NCBI RefSeq assembly: GCF_964204865.1
Contig: NC_135259.1
Location: 13,526,974 to 13,590,973 of the forward strand
Direction: 5' to 3'
Length of the DNA stretch: 64,000 nt
From: Styela clava
Lineage: Eukaryota; Chordata; Ascidiacea; Stolidobranchia; Styelidae
This document shows, piece after piece, positions 34,192-49,100 of this stretch (within the stretch, counting starts at the first letter, position 1; each line of letters starts with the position of its first letter). A model generated the notes under the pieces. The model was not told where the DNA came from. It worked only from the letters and a program-made list of their open reading frames with translations, and did not search any database. Position numbers and translations under genes: made by a program.

Positions 34192-37100
34192 GTAATAATT
34201 AAATTACAATTTAGTCTAATTAAAATTTGGTTTTGGATACTAGGATTTCTAACAAGAGAAAAAAACGATCTAAAATTGATCTTTTAATTTTATCTTTATA
34301 TACTTGTATCTTTTAATTATTTTGCGGTGGCACAGAGGATATATGAAAAGCATTTTTTTAAAATATATACTTTTTATCTGTGGTTATCGGGATGGAACAC
34401 GCATAAGTTTCCGTTTCGTGTGCTACACCATGTTGTGTGATTTTGAATGTGATGGAACTAAATTGTGCCCAGTCGGGTAACTGTCGTGCACACTGCGTAC
34501 ACACTGCCTTCATCTCAACTAGAGAAGCTATTATAACGTGTTGACGTCCCATCATCTGGATTACAAAATCTCATCAATTTAAGTCACTAATTTCCAATTA
34601 TATTTGCCATTGAATGTCACCGTCGGAGTGCAAAACCGAGTTACAATCTCTAACTCGATCGGGGGTCATTCGATTTAATTCTATCATAAATTTAAGAAGG
34701 CATTGGTTATTTTACTGTTTTCATGTAATTGCAAAATAGCCCTATTTGCTAATCTAATATATTTTTTATTCTAGTAAGGATTAAAGACAACATTGATTAC
34801 AATGCGATTTATACAATGGTTGAATCAGAAGCGTTTTTTGAAGCCTATACACATGTGCTGTCGGCACTAAAAGGTAAACTTGAGTTAGAAAATCTACGAC
34901 CTTCACCAATTATTGAATTTACTAGAAAAAAATACATTGGTTGCAGTGGTTCTGTTAACTGAAAAAATGATTGACGGAAAAATGGAACGCACGCAGTTCA
35001 AACGCACAATTACTATCTAAAATACCATATCATAGGAAACACAAACATTGTGTAGAAATAGGTACGGGTGGAGCTTCTGTCATCCGCCTACAAGACGACG
35101 TTCTCACAACAAAAATGGGCGGTCATTCTCGTCTTGAAAATATTAATACATTTTATATATATTTTCGTTTTAATATTCAGAAACAGAAACAGTTCCTTTG
35201 AATAGATATATTGTCCAATGCTCCAAACACGTGAAACGTCCGAAGTACATGAACAAATCTACATCTTATAGGATCAAGACATATTGTACCAACTCTTCAG
35301 ACGAAGATAAAATTGAAGGTATCTAGTTCATTCAATATTTGAAATAGGAAGGAATAAAACCATTAGATATTTATCAAATTACCTGCGTAGAAAAGTTTAA
35401 TCTTCAATATTATATGCAAGTTCATCAGAGCAATTCAAGAATGAACAATTAAGGTTGGAAGTAAGGAATTACAAATTACTGCTATTATATATATATATAT
35501 TATACCTTATGTTATATGACACCATAAATCTCATGCTTTGAAATCAATTTGCTATTTAACGTGTATTTTTATAAAAATTTTGTAATCAAACCAAACACAA
35601 TCACGGTATCCATCCTTTCCGTGACTGCAACTCTTTTGTTATTACTTTTTCCACCATAAGTTGAGGGCTAGTAACCTAGCTTTGGAAAATCTCGTATGGA
35701 GAATAAATCAAAATTAATCCAATACGCATAATTTGACATAACTTTCTGTTTTTATTTTGTTAGAAGTACTAACGCATAATTCTCTCTAGTTAAACACAAA
35801 TGGAAAAAGGTTAGACTGCTAAAAGATAGTGAATGGCCCGATGCAAGTAAACTTAATCTCAACCAAGTACAAGCAGATGCATTGAAATTGGCTTTGACTA
35901 AAGAATTTGCCGTTATACAAGGCCCACCTGGCACAGGAAAGACACACGTTAGTGTGCAAATCATGGAAATTTTACTAGCTAATGCAAAAAAGTGGCGGTA
36001 AGTTAATATAAGGGGTAGTTGTGTGATTCAAAAGTGAAACCAAATAATTCAAAATTATTTATCAACTAGTTTTTGAGTAAAATCATTCAATCATCAATCA
36101 GTGTTTTAAACTTTTTTCACTTCTACTACTTTCTAATATAGGTATCTTTTGATACATTTTGCTACCAAGTATTATTTTTCCTTTAAATTTCGGAATGAGC
36201 CATTGACTCATATACTATTGAAATTACAAAATGAAAATCCACAAATGTGTTTTGTTATAATATCCGAATTGCACATTATGTAGCAAGAAGGAATGTTTTT
36301 TGGTTGAAGCAAAAATGCTGTGAATGTTAATTTGCTGTATATTTTGATATGTCAAAACTTGGTTTTGTTTAATTTCAGACGCCATGAGTCCCACTCTCCT
36401 ATTTTGGTCGTATGCTACACAAATCATGCACTCGACCAATTTGTGGAAAGTATTGAAGAATATTGCAAAAGTATTATTAGAATAGGAGGTCGGTGCAACA
36501 GCGACGTTGTTGCAGAATATACGCTTGCATCGATTAAAAAAGAAATGAAAAATAAAAACAATTCTCGATTCAAGAAGTCAATTGGTTCTTCTATAGGTTG
36601 GTATTAATTTGATATACAGATTCTTTTGTTAATTTTTTTTTCTGCTGTAAATATATTGTTATTCTGCAAGTAATAACTCGTTAAACAGAACATTCTGTAA
36701 TTCGGTATACACAAGTATTTGAAAATAAAAAAATGATAAAATTGATCTTCTGTCTCCAAATCATTTAGAACCTCATTCAATTGCATTCGCCTGTTTCGTT
36801 ATATTAAAGATTGGGATCTCCGTCTATATATACTTCTAATCAATTCCAAGACATACAAACTTTGGCATTTGTCACGTTGAAAGTTCTCCAAAAATTACTT
36901 TTTATTTTGCAGGTGCCCTGAAGAATGGCGAGAGTATTTTTCAAGAAAGTACTTTTCAAATAGAAGTTTCTCTTCTAGGTGTGCTGAAAGTCGATCAACT
37001 CAAAGAATTTATTCCTGATGTGCTTTACACCCAGCTATGTCAGTACAGAGAACGTGAAATTTTGCGTCTATTAATTCATTAAAGCAAATAGATACATACT

Positions 37101-40100
37101 TTCAAAGATGTTGTGTTTGCTGTGGTTGTGGACAGAAATCCAAAATACTTGGTCGAAGGTTTATTGTGGATAAAAATTCTTTACGAAAATGAATCAAAGA
37201 ATCCGTACAATATACCGGTAAATCCATTCCTGCGGAATTCCCGAACCACGACAACGGGTAATAATTAAATTACAATTTAGTCTAATTAAAATTTGGTTTT
37301 GGATACTAGGATTTCTAACAAGAGAAAAAAACGATCTAAAATTGATCTTTTAATTTTATCTTTATATACTTGTATCTTTTAAATTATTTTGCGGTGGCAC
37401 AGAGGATATATGGAAAGCATTTTTTTTAAATATATACTTTTTATCTGTGGTTATCGGGATGGAACACGCATAAGTTTCCGTTTCGTGTGCTACACCATGT
37501 TGTGTGATTTTGAGTGTGATGGAACTAAATTGTGCCCAGTCGGGTAACTGTCGTGCACACTGCGTACACACTGCCTTCATCTCAACTAGAGAAGCCATCA
37601 TAACGTGTTGACGTCCCATCATCTGGATTCTAAAATCTCATCAATTTAAGTCACTAATTTCCAATTATATTTGCCATTGAATGTCACCGTCGGAGTGCAA
37701 AACCGAGTTACAATCTCTAACTCGATCGGGGGTCATTCGATTTAATTCTATCATAAATTTAAGAAGGCATTGGTTATTTTACTGTTTTCATGTATTTGCA
37801 AAATAGCCCTATTTGCTAATCTAATATATTTTTTATTCTAGTAAGGATTAAAGACAACATTGATTACAATGCGATTTATACAATGGTTGAATCGGAAGCG
37901 TTTTTTGAAGCCTATACACATGTGCTGTCGGCACTAAAAGGTAAACTTGAGTTAGAAAATCTACGACCTTCACCAATTATTGAATTTACTAGAAAAAAAT
38001 ACATTGGTTGCAGTGGTTCTGTTAACTGAAAAAATGATTGACGGAAAAATCGAACGCACGCAGTTCAAACGCACAATTTCTATCTAAAATACCATATCAT
38101 AGGAAACACAAACATTGAGTAGAAATAGGTACGGGTGGAGCTTCTGTCATCCGCCTACAAGACGACGTTCTCACAACAAAAATGGGCGGTCATTCTCGTC
38201 ATGAAAATATTAATATATTTTCGTTGTAATATTCAGAAACAGAAACAGTTCCTTTGGATAGATATATTGTCCAATGCTCCAAACACGTGAAACGTCCGAG
38301 GTACATGAACGAATCTACATCTTATAGGATCAAGACATATTGTACCAACTCTTCAGAAGAAGATAAAACCGAAGGTATCTAGTTCATTCAATATTTGAAA
38401 TAGGAAGGAATAAAACCATTAGATATTTATCAAATTAGCTGCATAGAAAAGTTTAATCTTTAATATTATATGCAAGTTCATCAGAGCAATTCAAGAATGA
38501 ACAACTAAGGTTGGAAGTAAGGAATTACAAATTACTGCTATTATATATATATTATGTTATATGACACCATAAATCTCATGCTTTGAAATCAATTTGAGGG
38601 CCAAATTGAGGGCTAGTAACCTAGCTTTGGAAAATCTCGTATGGAGAATAAATTAAAATTAATCTAATACGCATAATTTGACATAACTTTCTGTTTTTAT
38701 TTTGTTAGAAGTAATAACGCATAATTCTCTCTAGTTAAACACAAATGGAAAAAGGTTAGACTGCTAAAAGATAGTGAATGGCCCGATGCAAGTAAACTTA
38801 ACCTCAACCAAGTACAAGCAGATGCATTGAAATTAGCTTTGACTAAAGAATTTGCCGTTATACAAGGCCCACCTGGCACAGGAAAGACACACGTCGGTGT
38901 GCGAATCATGGAAATTTTACTAGCTAATGCAAAAAAGTGGCGGTAAGTTAATATAAGGGGTAGTTGTGTGATTCAAAAGTGAAACCAAATAATTCAAAAT
39001 TATTTATCGACTAGTTTTTGAGTAAAATCATTCAATCATCAATCAGTGTTTCAAACTTTTTCCACTCCTACTACTTTCTAATATAGGTATCTTTTGATAC
39101 ATTTTGCTACCAAGTATTATTTTTCCTTTAAATTTCGGAATTAGCCATTGACTCATATACTATTGAAATTACAAAATGAAAATCCACAAATGTGTTTTGT
39201 TATAATATCCAAATTGCACATTATGTATCAAGAAGGAATGTTCTTTGGTTGAAGCAAAAATGCTGTGAATGTTAATTTGCTGTATATTTTGATGTCAAAA
39301 CTTGGTATTGTTTAATTTCAGACGCCATGAGTCCCACTCTCCTATTTTGATCGTATGCTACACAAATCATGCACTCGACCAATTTGTGGAAAGTATTGAA
39401 GAATATTGCGAAAATATTATTAGAATAGGAGGTCGGTGCAACAGCGACGTTGTTGCAAAATATACGCTTGCATCTATTAAAAAAGAAATGAAAACTAAAA
39501 AGAAATCTCGATTCGAGAATTCAATTGTTTCTTCTATAGGTTGGTATTAATTTGATATATAGATTCTTTTGTTAATTTTTTTTCTGCTGTAAATATATTG
39601 TTATTCTGCAAGTAATAACTCGTTAAACAGAACATTCTGTAATTCGGTATACACAAGTATTTGAAAATAAAAAAATGATAAAATTGATCTTCTGTCTCCA
39701 AATCATTTAGAACCTCATTCAATTGCATTCGCCTGTTTCGTTATATTAAAGATTGGGATCTCCGTCTATATATACTTCTAATCAATTACAAGACATACAA
39801 ACTTTGGCATTTGTCACGTTGAAAGTTCTTCAAAAATTACTTTTTATTTCGCAGGTGCCCTCAAGAATGGCGAGAGTATTTTTCGAGAAAGTACTTTTCA
39901 AATAGAAGTTTCTCTTCTAGGTGTGCTGAAATTCGATCAACTCAAAGAATTTATTCCTGATGTGCTTTATACCCAGCTATGTCAGTACAGAGAACGTGAA
40001 ATTTTGCGTCTATTAATTCATTTTAGCAAATAGATACATACTTCCAAAGATGTTTGCATTTTCAGTTCAGAATAAAAAAAAATAAAGTTTTTACTAAGAG

Positions 40101-43100
40101 CATTTAACAAGAGCTAATTTTTTTGTTTTGGTGACAAAATATATATATCTTTTTTTCCCATCTCCATGCCAGTTGCTTGCAAACTCTATTTGAAAACTTT
40201 TTGACTATTTCGATTGAATCTTGATAATCTGACGAATAAAGATAAATTCGTAGAGGGTATGTAAAACAATCATTTGAGTTCCTGTGAAGATTGTTTCATA
40301 AAACTTGGCCACAGAATGTAAAAATGTAATTTGTTATCGCCGCACGGTTTCTGAAAATAGCATAAGGGTGATGCATTAGCTTTTAATTGTGAATGGCAAC
40401 ACAATTTTAAGTCACAGCCTTCAACTACATTGAAAAAATGGACCTAACAATCTTTTGGCTAGATTATGTTTATGTTGTCGTTGGTGGCGACTGGTGACCG
40501 TGGGGTGTAGATAATCTTGTGTAGACAAAAATTGCGCTTCCCTTTCACTATTGGACATATAATATTTCTCAATATAAAGATCATTATTTAGTATTTGAAG
40601 ATGGGAAGTCTTCTTGAAAGCTTTAAATTATTCTCATTTTGTGATTGGGTGAATTATTAGTTCCGACTTCAAATAAAATTGTTTCACCACATAAATTTTC
40701 ATTAGGATACAATTAATATCGTCATCAAACACTAGAAAGAAAATTAAAAGTAAAAGCGAAAATAGAAATTTGAAGAGATTACTTCTATTCGGTAGCACTT
40801 CAATGTACAAGAATAGGTCAATAAACAAAACGGAAGTCTAAATTCGATATTTTCCAGCCGGGGATACTAAAGATTCATCACTTCTACGTTGGCTTGGAAT
40901 GTCAAATCACATGATAAGACGTCTCCAAGACTTGAAGCGATCGTCAAATAAACAAAAAGGCAAGTCATATCAAAATATGAAACATAGACCATTATTGGAC
41001 ACGTGAGTGTACATAACGATCGTTTCAATATCATGTTTTTGTTCTTGTTAATATTCTTCTTCGTCATGATAAAATCGCTTTTCTCTTCTAATACTGGACA
41101 AATTGCTTCGAAATTTTCAGTGCTTAAAGATTGATTTTTTTCGCCAGAAGGCTATTACTTTTACTCATTTCAAAAATTTCTGTGGTCTTCGAGAGATTCG
41201 TTTTTTATGTGTCAGAATAAAACATAGCGACACCTTGTGATGTGTATACTGGCACTCCTCTTCATGTTTTTTTTGATCACGTGCCATCGAACGTCGGTGG
41301 TTCGTAATGAAATCCTGGCTCTGCTAAGATTTTAGGAATGGTGAATGGCGAATAGTGCCGTACTTGGTGTTATATTACGGTAGTGACTCGGATCGTTGGT
41401 GTTACTACAGTTGTGAGTTGGACCCTCTTGCAATTTCAATTCACGCTGTCACAAGACATCAAAAGATAGGGCAGTTCCGGTACCGTAACACAGCGCGGTG
41501 ACACTGAACTAGTGGCTTGCATTCACTGTTATAACTGATGTCTTTAAATGTTGGTGCTTTTTCTGAAATCGGTAAACGTGTCCATATATTTGAGCATAGC
41601 TCTCTTGTTTTAATATTTATTCCGCTTTAGAAAATATTATACAAATTTTATAAAATCATTGTTCTGTTCTGAACGCTTCGAATAACACATTTGCAGATCA
41701 AAGAAGCCCGGCACATGCCCATATTATGGAGGAATCGTCAATTATAGAAGATAGAAGAAATTTAGAATACGGTGGTAATTATCACATTTTTTTATCGATT
41801 TAACAACAAAAGTCAGTCATTAAATAGCAAAATATAATATCTACATTTATTATAATTTATGTAATTCGTTGTTTAGATTTTCATGGCAGACAGCCTGGAA
41901 ACAAAAAAGATGACAGATATATTGATGAATTGAAATCAAGGTATCTTTCGGTAGATACTGGTATCCTACGTAAGTTATTACTTTTATTTTATATATATTT
42001 TTGTAATTTCTTCAAGTCGAAATTGTAAAGATTTTTTCACCGATTTTGAATTGGTCAAGTATTTTATAGTTTTAATAATTGGTTGTATATATGAAATAAA
42101 TATATATATATATATAATGTATATGTGAATCTCGTTTTCTGTTCATAAGAAAGCCCAAGAATATGCCAATGCTCGACATTATCACTATATTTTGAACACA
42201 AATTCGAGACTTTTCAAAAATGTTATTATTATTGTTGGGTTGGTTGTACTGTAAATAAGTCCTGTCGCTATAAGAAATATCTATCTCATTTTTTTAGGGC
42301 GAGAAAAGCCCTATTTAGTGACTAAAGTAAACTACAATTTATAGAAAATCCAGCTTGCCCTACCCTTTGTAACGTATCACGCAAGTGATCTCAATGTGGC
42401 GAATTAAAAAGCTTGCAAAATATAAAAATTGCAAATCGCAGCATTCTTTTCTGTCCACTAAAGGTCGGGTGAATTCTACAATTTTAATCATTGAAGCCAT
42501 ATTTTTGCAATGCAATTCGGACAATGACTGAAAAATATTTTTACAATGACCTGTTTTTCCTAGTTAATTATTCTTTAAACATGTTTCTGTGGTGTTTAAA
42601 TGCTCACTGGCATAACTGAGTGATGGAATCTATGTTTTCAGTAAGTTATATAAGCACTAGATAATCGCTTTTTGCTAAATGGTGAATCGAGTCCACATCA
42701 GTAAAGTTCATTTCATGTTCTTTTTTAACTAGGAAAGATGCTGCATAAAGCCCAATCGCATGATCGTCGCGATTTACAAAAAATTCAAAGGCAGCTTGAC
42801 AAAACATCGACAATGAATGATTATGAAGTAGCCAATGTTCACGATCTTCATGTACTTGAACTTGAAGAGAGATGGTGTTTGTACAGGTATACATATTACT
42901 TCTTTTTTTTGCAAACTCATTATGTAAGTATTACTACAAAGATAAATAATCATCTCAATTGATCTGAATGCACCAATTTATAGAAACTGGGTAGAGAAAT
43001 GGCGTGCTAGTAAACGAATCAATCGCGACAATATTTTGGCGGAGAATACACAAAGGCTGTATGATTTGACGAAGCTTCGTGAGGATGAGGATGAAGAAAT

Positions 43101-46100
43101 TGTAAAAAGTCGTGATGTGATTGCTCTAACAACGACAGGAGCTGCAAAGTATAGATCACTAATCAATCGCCTGCCTATTAAAATTGTGATTGTGGAGGAA
43201 GCAGCAGAAGTTCTGGAAGCGCACATTGTCGCTGCTTTGCCTAAAACTACACAGCATCTGATTTTGATAGGAGATCATCAACAACTTAAGCCTTCTCCAG
43301 CGGTGTACGAATTGGCGAAAAAGTATAAGCTGGAGATATCGCTTTTTGAAAGAATGATTAAAAACGTACCACACGTTACACTTTCAACGCAACATCGCAT
43401 GCAACCGTTGATTGCTGATTTGTTACGGCCACAAATTTACTCCGATTTGCAGGATCACTCCAGTGTTTCAAAAAGGAACGGGTGGGAAAATATGAGAGGT
43501 CTCACTAAATCAGTATTCTTCGTGTCGCACAACATTCCGGAAGAAAACATGTTAGAAGGAAAAAGTAAGAAAAACAAGTTTGAAGCCAACTTTTTAGCGA
43601 GACTTTGTAAATATTTGATACAACAGCAATATAAACCATCACAAATAACAATCTTGGCTATGTACGCTGGTCAGATATCGGCATTCCGTTCGGTTTTAGA
43701 TGATTCATGCAAAGATGTTAAAGTGACGCCAGTCGATGGATACCAAGGAGAAGAAAATGACATCATCCTCTTGTCTCTAGTTAGAAGTAATTCCGAGGTA
43801 AAGTGCTTAAACACAGTGCTTTTTTTCCACCCTGTGAAATCGATACGAGTTCTGTTAAATGGTTACGCGAGATGATTGGCGCGCTAATAATAATACCGGT
43901 ATTTGAGGTATGGGTTGACACGAGACTTGAAAGTTACCTCCGGCGCGGAACAGACTCAGCATTCACGTTGGTATTTTTTTCAGAATTATTACGTCATTCC
44001 CAGTTTCCATGTCATCAACTCCCTTCATTTGTAGTAATTTCCCTGTGTTGAATTGAATCTGTTGATAGATTCTGTTGTTAATTTATGCACAAGTAGAGTA
44101 TTATGATCGTCGATGTATAAAATTGAAATTTTTCTTTGAACCTCGATCACCTTTAATTAAAATAACTCATCAAGCTTGTGTTTCTAACAGGGGAACATTG
44201 GATTTCTTCGTATTGAGAACAGAATATGTGTAGCACTTTCTCGTGCTAGGAATGCATTTTATTGCATCGGGAATATAGAGGTACTCAGTGTTTTTAGTAA
44301 CATAAAATTTGATGATAGCCCGTAGAGATCACTTCACAGCAAAAATAGGCAAAATATTAATTTGTTAAGATCTGAGCAAAATTTGAATCGTTGAGAGTTA
44401 TTAAATATCTGAAGCGAAAAAATTATATGAGGGGAAGTTAATGAAAAAATAACATATGTAATAATGTTTGAAACTTGAAATAAGGGAATGTTATCTTTTT
44501 ACTATTTATATAATTCACTGCAAACATTCAAAATATGCAAATGTTTCTCTAAGTTGCTGAAGGAAAAGAGTAAGCTGTGGAAGCATATTGCATTGAAATT
44601 GGAACAATCAGGGTGTATTGGAGAATGTCTGATGCTGAAATGCCAAAAACATCCAGAACATTGTACTCCTGTTAAAAATGCTGAAGACTTCGACAACGTG
44701 CCGGAAGGTATTTTGCTAATTGTATGTATATAAGGCAATTTAGTTTGAAATTATTTTACATATGGCAAATAAGTTGTATATATTGGAATAACTTTTTTCC
44801 GCTTAGCTTGTATTGAATGATCATAACAGCACAAAAGGGTCGCACCACATGTATTTCTAGTTGGCCTGGCTCAAAATTTTGCACATGTCATTCCTAACCC
44901 TCATCTGACTAAGTGATCAAACAATCACGTCACTGCGGCGTAATAATGCCTTCCAAAGTATACTAATGGTCATCCAGAACGCGCAGACTATCACCCGAAA
45001 TCGAGCAAGCTATTTCTCTCGTTTTCTCATCGCAACCACAGAGATTCCAATTCAGTGGATGCAACGATCCCGATATGAGAAAGATCACTGGCGTTATTGA
45101 GTTCGATATCGTCGTTTCAGATGCCATTTCGGGCGATTGTAGCTGTACTTTGGCAAGCTCTATGACGTGATTGCAATTTTTAGATTGCATAGTCAGGTGG
45201 AAGTCAGGAATACCATATGCAAAAATGGTTATGCGACGCCCACTAGAAGTACTAGTGGTACAAACTAAACGTAACCCCAAAAGAATACTCCTAAAAATAG
45301 ATCAGGCATTTGCCCATGACAACTCACACTTAGCCCCTACACTTCATATAAAACTAATAATATATAACGCTATTACACTCAAATACCGCCACAATCTCTC
45401 CTTGACACAAGTTGTAAATGCATGTACAGTACTTCTTGTCGTGCAAGCCTACGTCATGAAAACCTAGATTGCCGCTCCGTGGGCAGCAGAGCGTGACAAT
45501 ATAAATAATGACGGGTAACTCTGATACATGCAGTAATACCGGTAATCAATATAAAAAAAATTATGTTAATTCATGAAACGTCTGAAATCGTTGGATATAA
45601 ATTGCTCATGTGACGAATTTTATAAATAAAAAATCTATTATTTTTACTGTCCGTAGGTGGCTGTACGGATCGCTGTAAAGCCCGTTTGCGCTGTGGCCAT
45701 GCATGTAAAACGTATTACTGCCACCCGGGCAATCACGACAATGTCAAGTGTTACGAAAGTTGCACAAGATCGTGCGAAAGAAAACACCCTTGTAGAAAAT
45801 TATGTCATGAAGATTGTGGGCCATGTAAGGTATTGATACTAAAAGTAAGTTGATCATTATAAATATTGAACAAAATATAAATTTTATCACAAAATAAAAA
45901 TCTATATAGCCGAATATAATTTACCACGTACCATAGTGCATGGTGTCGTATTTTGATTTTAAGTAATAGTCATTTAAACTTATGCCATGCAGAAAAATTA
46001 AGAAGTGGATAAACACACATCTTTAATATGTTATTAAGACCGCGCTTCGCAAAAATTCTGTTTGTTAAGGAACCAATTTTTAGAATCGTCCATTAGAATA

Positions 46101-49100
46101 AAAATTAACTTTTCTGAAACAATTTTCGCGTGGACGAATAAACTGTGATAGATTTTACATGTCATTGATGAAAAGCTTAATCAATAGGGCTAGTAGAATG
46201 CTGGAAAGGTGATTTAGTTATAGAGTTCTAATCATATGAGATTTTGTCAGAATTACTATATAGTTTTGGTTATGTAAGATGTTTTTTTATGTTCATAATT
46301 TCCTAAAGCAGTTTCAAAAATGGTCAAATTTTCGCTCCGTTGTACACACAATCCCAATGTTAAATAAATGGCAAATACTGGAATAGGCGGTATAGGATTA
46401 TTCAAAACTATTTAAAGTTACAAATAATCCAATGATATCGAAAAAGTCAATCAAAATGTATCATCTTATTATTTTAATAATTTTCTCAAATTCGGCCTTT
46501 TAACAGAAAGTTCCAATTTGTGGTCACGTACAACATGTTGAGTGCAACCTACCACCAGAAGCAAATATTTGCAAACAAAAGATAAAAAGTGAGTAGATAG
46601 ATACTCATGTTTTTAAAATATAGTTTATTCCTATTGCTATCGACTCTTCATTGTCTATACTGGGGAACTGGTAAATCTATTATATAATATATATTTATAT
46701 TCTCATCAACGAAATTATTTTGGATGTTCACTGAAGTTTACCGCAATGGCGTGTCTATATCGGCATCGTCCATCGGAGACCTTTGGGAATCGTAAAGTCA
46801 TCCGTCCTGTTACAGTAGTTCTTTACTAATTGTCTTCTGTTTTTTATCATTGTTTGTCGAACTTATTTATCTCTAATTAACTTCACATACTCGATTTTAC
46901 ACTTGATTAAGATTTCCAAAACATTTCAGTAAAACTTTTGTGTGGACACGAACCTTTTATTCCTTGCTGCAAAGGAGACATGATGAGCATTAGGCGTTGT
47001 CCTGTTCCGTGTGACAGATTATTTCAGTGCGGTCACTTTTGCGGCGGAACTTGCGGAAGTTGTTTGCAGGTAATAATAAATGTTATCTCATACTTTATAT
47101 ATGATGTCATTTTTCCCGGGTCTCTGTCCTGATTCACAAAAAAGCAAGAGGTATATATTTATAACATTAATGTACTTTTACAAGTCTTTGCAATTGGAAA
47201 TACAACTTGCGTATTCAATCATTATTATTTCACTAGGGTCGGCTTCACATACCATGCACGAAACGCTCAAAACGGATATTGTGGTGTGGTCACTCGACTG
47301 AATCAAAGTGTTGCACGGAATTTCTTGTATGTAGAGAAGAATGTAAAATAAGATGCTCTCATAGCAGATCCAAAAAAGAATGTTGGTATTCATACAGCCC
47401 ATGCGCACAACAATGCCAATGGGAATGTCCTCATTATAAATGCAGTAAGCTATGTGGTGAACCATGTGACCGCCCGCGGTGCAACGAACCGTGTACAAAA
47501 ATACTGAGATGTAAACACAAATGTTGCGGTGTATGTGGAGAAGCTTGTCCAGATATTTGCTCTATATGTGATGGGAGAAAGTTTCTTGAAATAATAGCTG
47601 AAAACGGAGAAAATGTCAATTCTCAGTAAGTTTTATGAACATTTCAGTCGGTTCTGCTCTTTTTCATTCCTCATATAGAAAATAAATTATATTCTATCCA
47701 GATCTTGGTATTATATTTTTGTTAAATGGCTAATATTCTATAATATATTCATTACTTTCAATTTTTTCGATCAGACTGATTCAACTGGAAGACTGTGGTC
47801 ACATTTTTTCTTGCGAGGCACTCGATAAATGGATGGATTGTCCAGAGGTTGGTTCAGAGCTAAAGCACAAAATGTGTCCAAAATGTAACAAGCGCATAAC
47901 ATGGAATTCAAGATATGGAAATATCATTAAAAATATATCAAGGTATATTGCATTTAAACCTAACATAATGGGTTTATAGGTATACATATATTCTGTGGAT
48001 TTCATTCCTCGAATTCTACATTAATCAAATAATAAAAACAAATTCGTTATTTGATACATAAAATGTTGTTGATTCAACAAGTTCATATTTTAAAACAACC
48101 CAAGAAACAAATCTTAGTTTATAATCCTAGTTTTACTCAGGGAGAGAAGAAATACAATCCCATTAAAATTACAATGAACGAATCTTGTCCATTTTCCTGA
48201 CCAAGTCCAGTTTGAAACTGGTAATCAATCGGTGCAGCATTTAGGGGTCGCTGAAAAAGGATCCTGTTTCATTCAATAATATTAGAGTTTTATTCTCTGA
48301 TATATTTCAGTGACATGAGTATAGTGAAGCAAGAAATGATCGAATTTAACAAATTATTTTCACATCTGAGGCAAGAATTACATGATATGTTTGAGACGAA
48401 GTTGAATGTTGTGGGATCAATGGTAGAGAAAGGCTTCCTTGATACAGATGACTTTGCGCATATTTGCAAATTCAAGGAGGTGACTACCAGGACGTACCCA
48501 GTTTCATCGTGATTAATGGTTGCTCATTCGCGTATGGATATATGAAAAAATATAAAACAAGAACCATATTTCCAATAAATAATTTCCTTTTCATCATTCA
48601 AAACACAGAAGCTGCTAAATTATACTTGTCTGTGAATCATACCAAGAGGTCTACAATACTCGATAACGAACGAAATCGGTCTGCAGTAATACTATGAATT
48701 AACGCAAAACTACTATTAACGTGATAGTATATAAGATTCATGTGGATTATAAAAATTTTGAAAATGGTTCCATCTCATAACTCTGTAAAAAATGTGATAT
48801 ACAACTTATGAGTCTAAAAAAATGGTCACATAAATACTGTAAACAAGGAAATTATATTACTTTAGAAGCAGTTTCAATAACATTATATGGTGGAAAATGG
48901 CGGAGTTTATATATATATAACTTCTAACCAATGAATATTAGGAAAGCAAAAAGAGTTTCCTCAAAATTGTGAATTTTTATTTGAAATGAAATACTAAAAC
49001 TTTAATGAAAAGATTTTTATTGCCATTAATAAAATTCATCGTTTGACAGAATATTTTCGAACATTGCTATTCGAAAATTCGCCTCTACGAACGAAGAGTC

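Larger units (their letters stand above)
19235..37104. repeat. Segmental duplication, left copy
   Basis: This block aligns in order with 52,265-64,000. Homologous parts: 19,235-20,058 with 52,265-53,728; 22,743-25,105 with 53,730-56,495; 25,907-26,538 with 56,496-57,015; 27,155-31,088 with 57,020-60,219; 33,279 to about 37,104 with 60,213-64,000. Gaps correspond to transposon insertions in one copy and to loss of DOMON exons 1-4 from the right copy. The duplication probably continues past the window edge, since the right copy is still homologous at 64,000. Confidence 0.9.

Noticed and set aside
35752..35964. Minus-strand open frame, also at 38,697 and 62,688
   Set aside because: It is the antisense of the Walker A exon, and its apparent conservation is explained by the sense-strand protein and the recent duplications.
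36913..37083. Protein end at the TAA at 37,078-37,080
   Set aside because: The stop differs between copies. A GTGAAA donor upstream keeps phase with exon 41,697 and gives a fully closed ZNFX1-like frame, so a splice is more likely than termination.
45171..45467. Transposon protein fragment with LKYRHNLSLTQVVNA
   Set aside because: The resemblance is short and impressionistic, with no terminal repeats or target duplication. It is kept only as a note on the intron.
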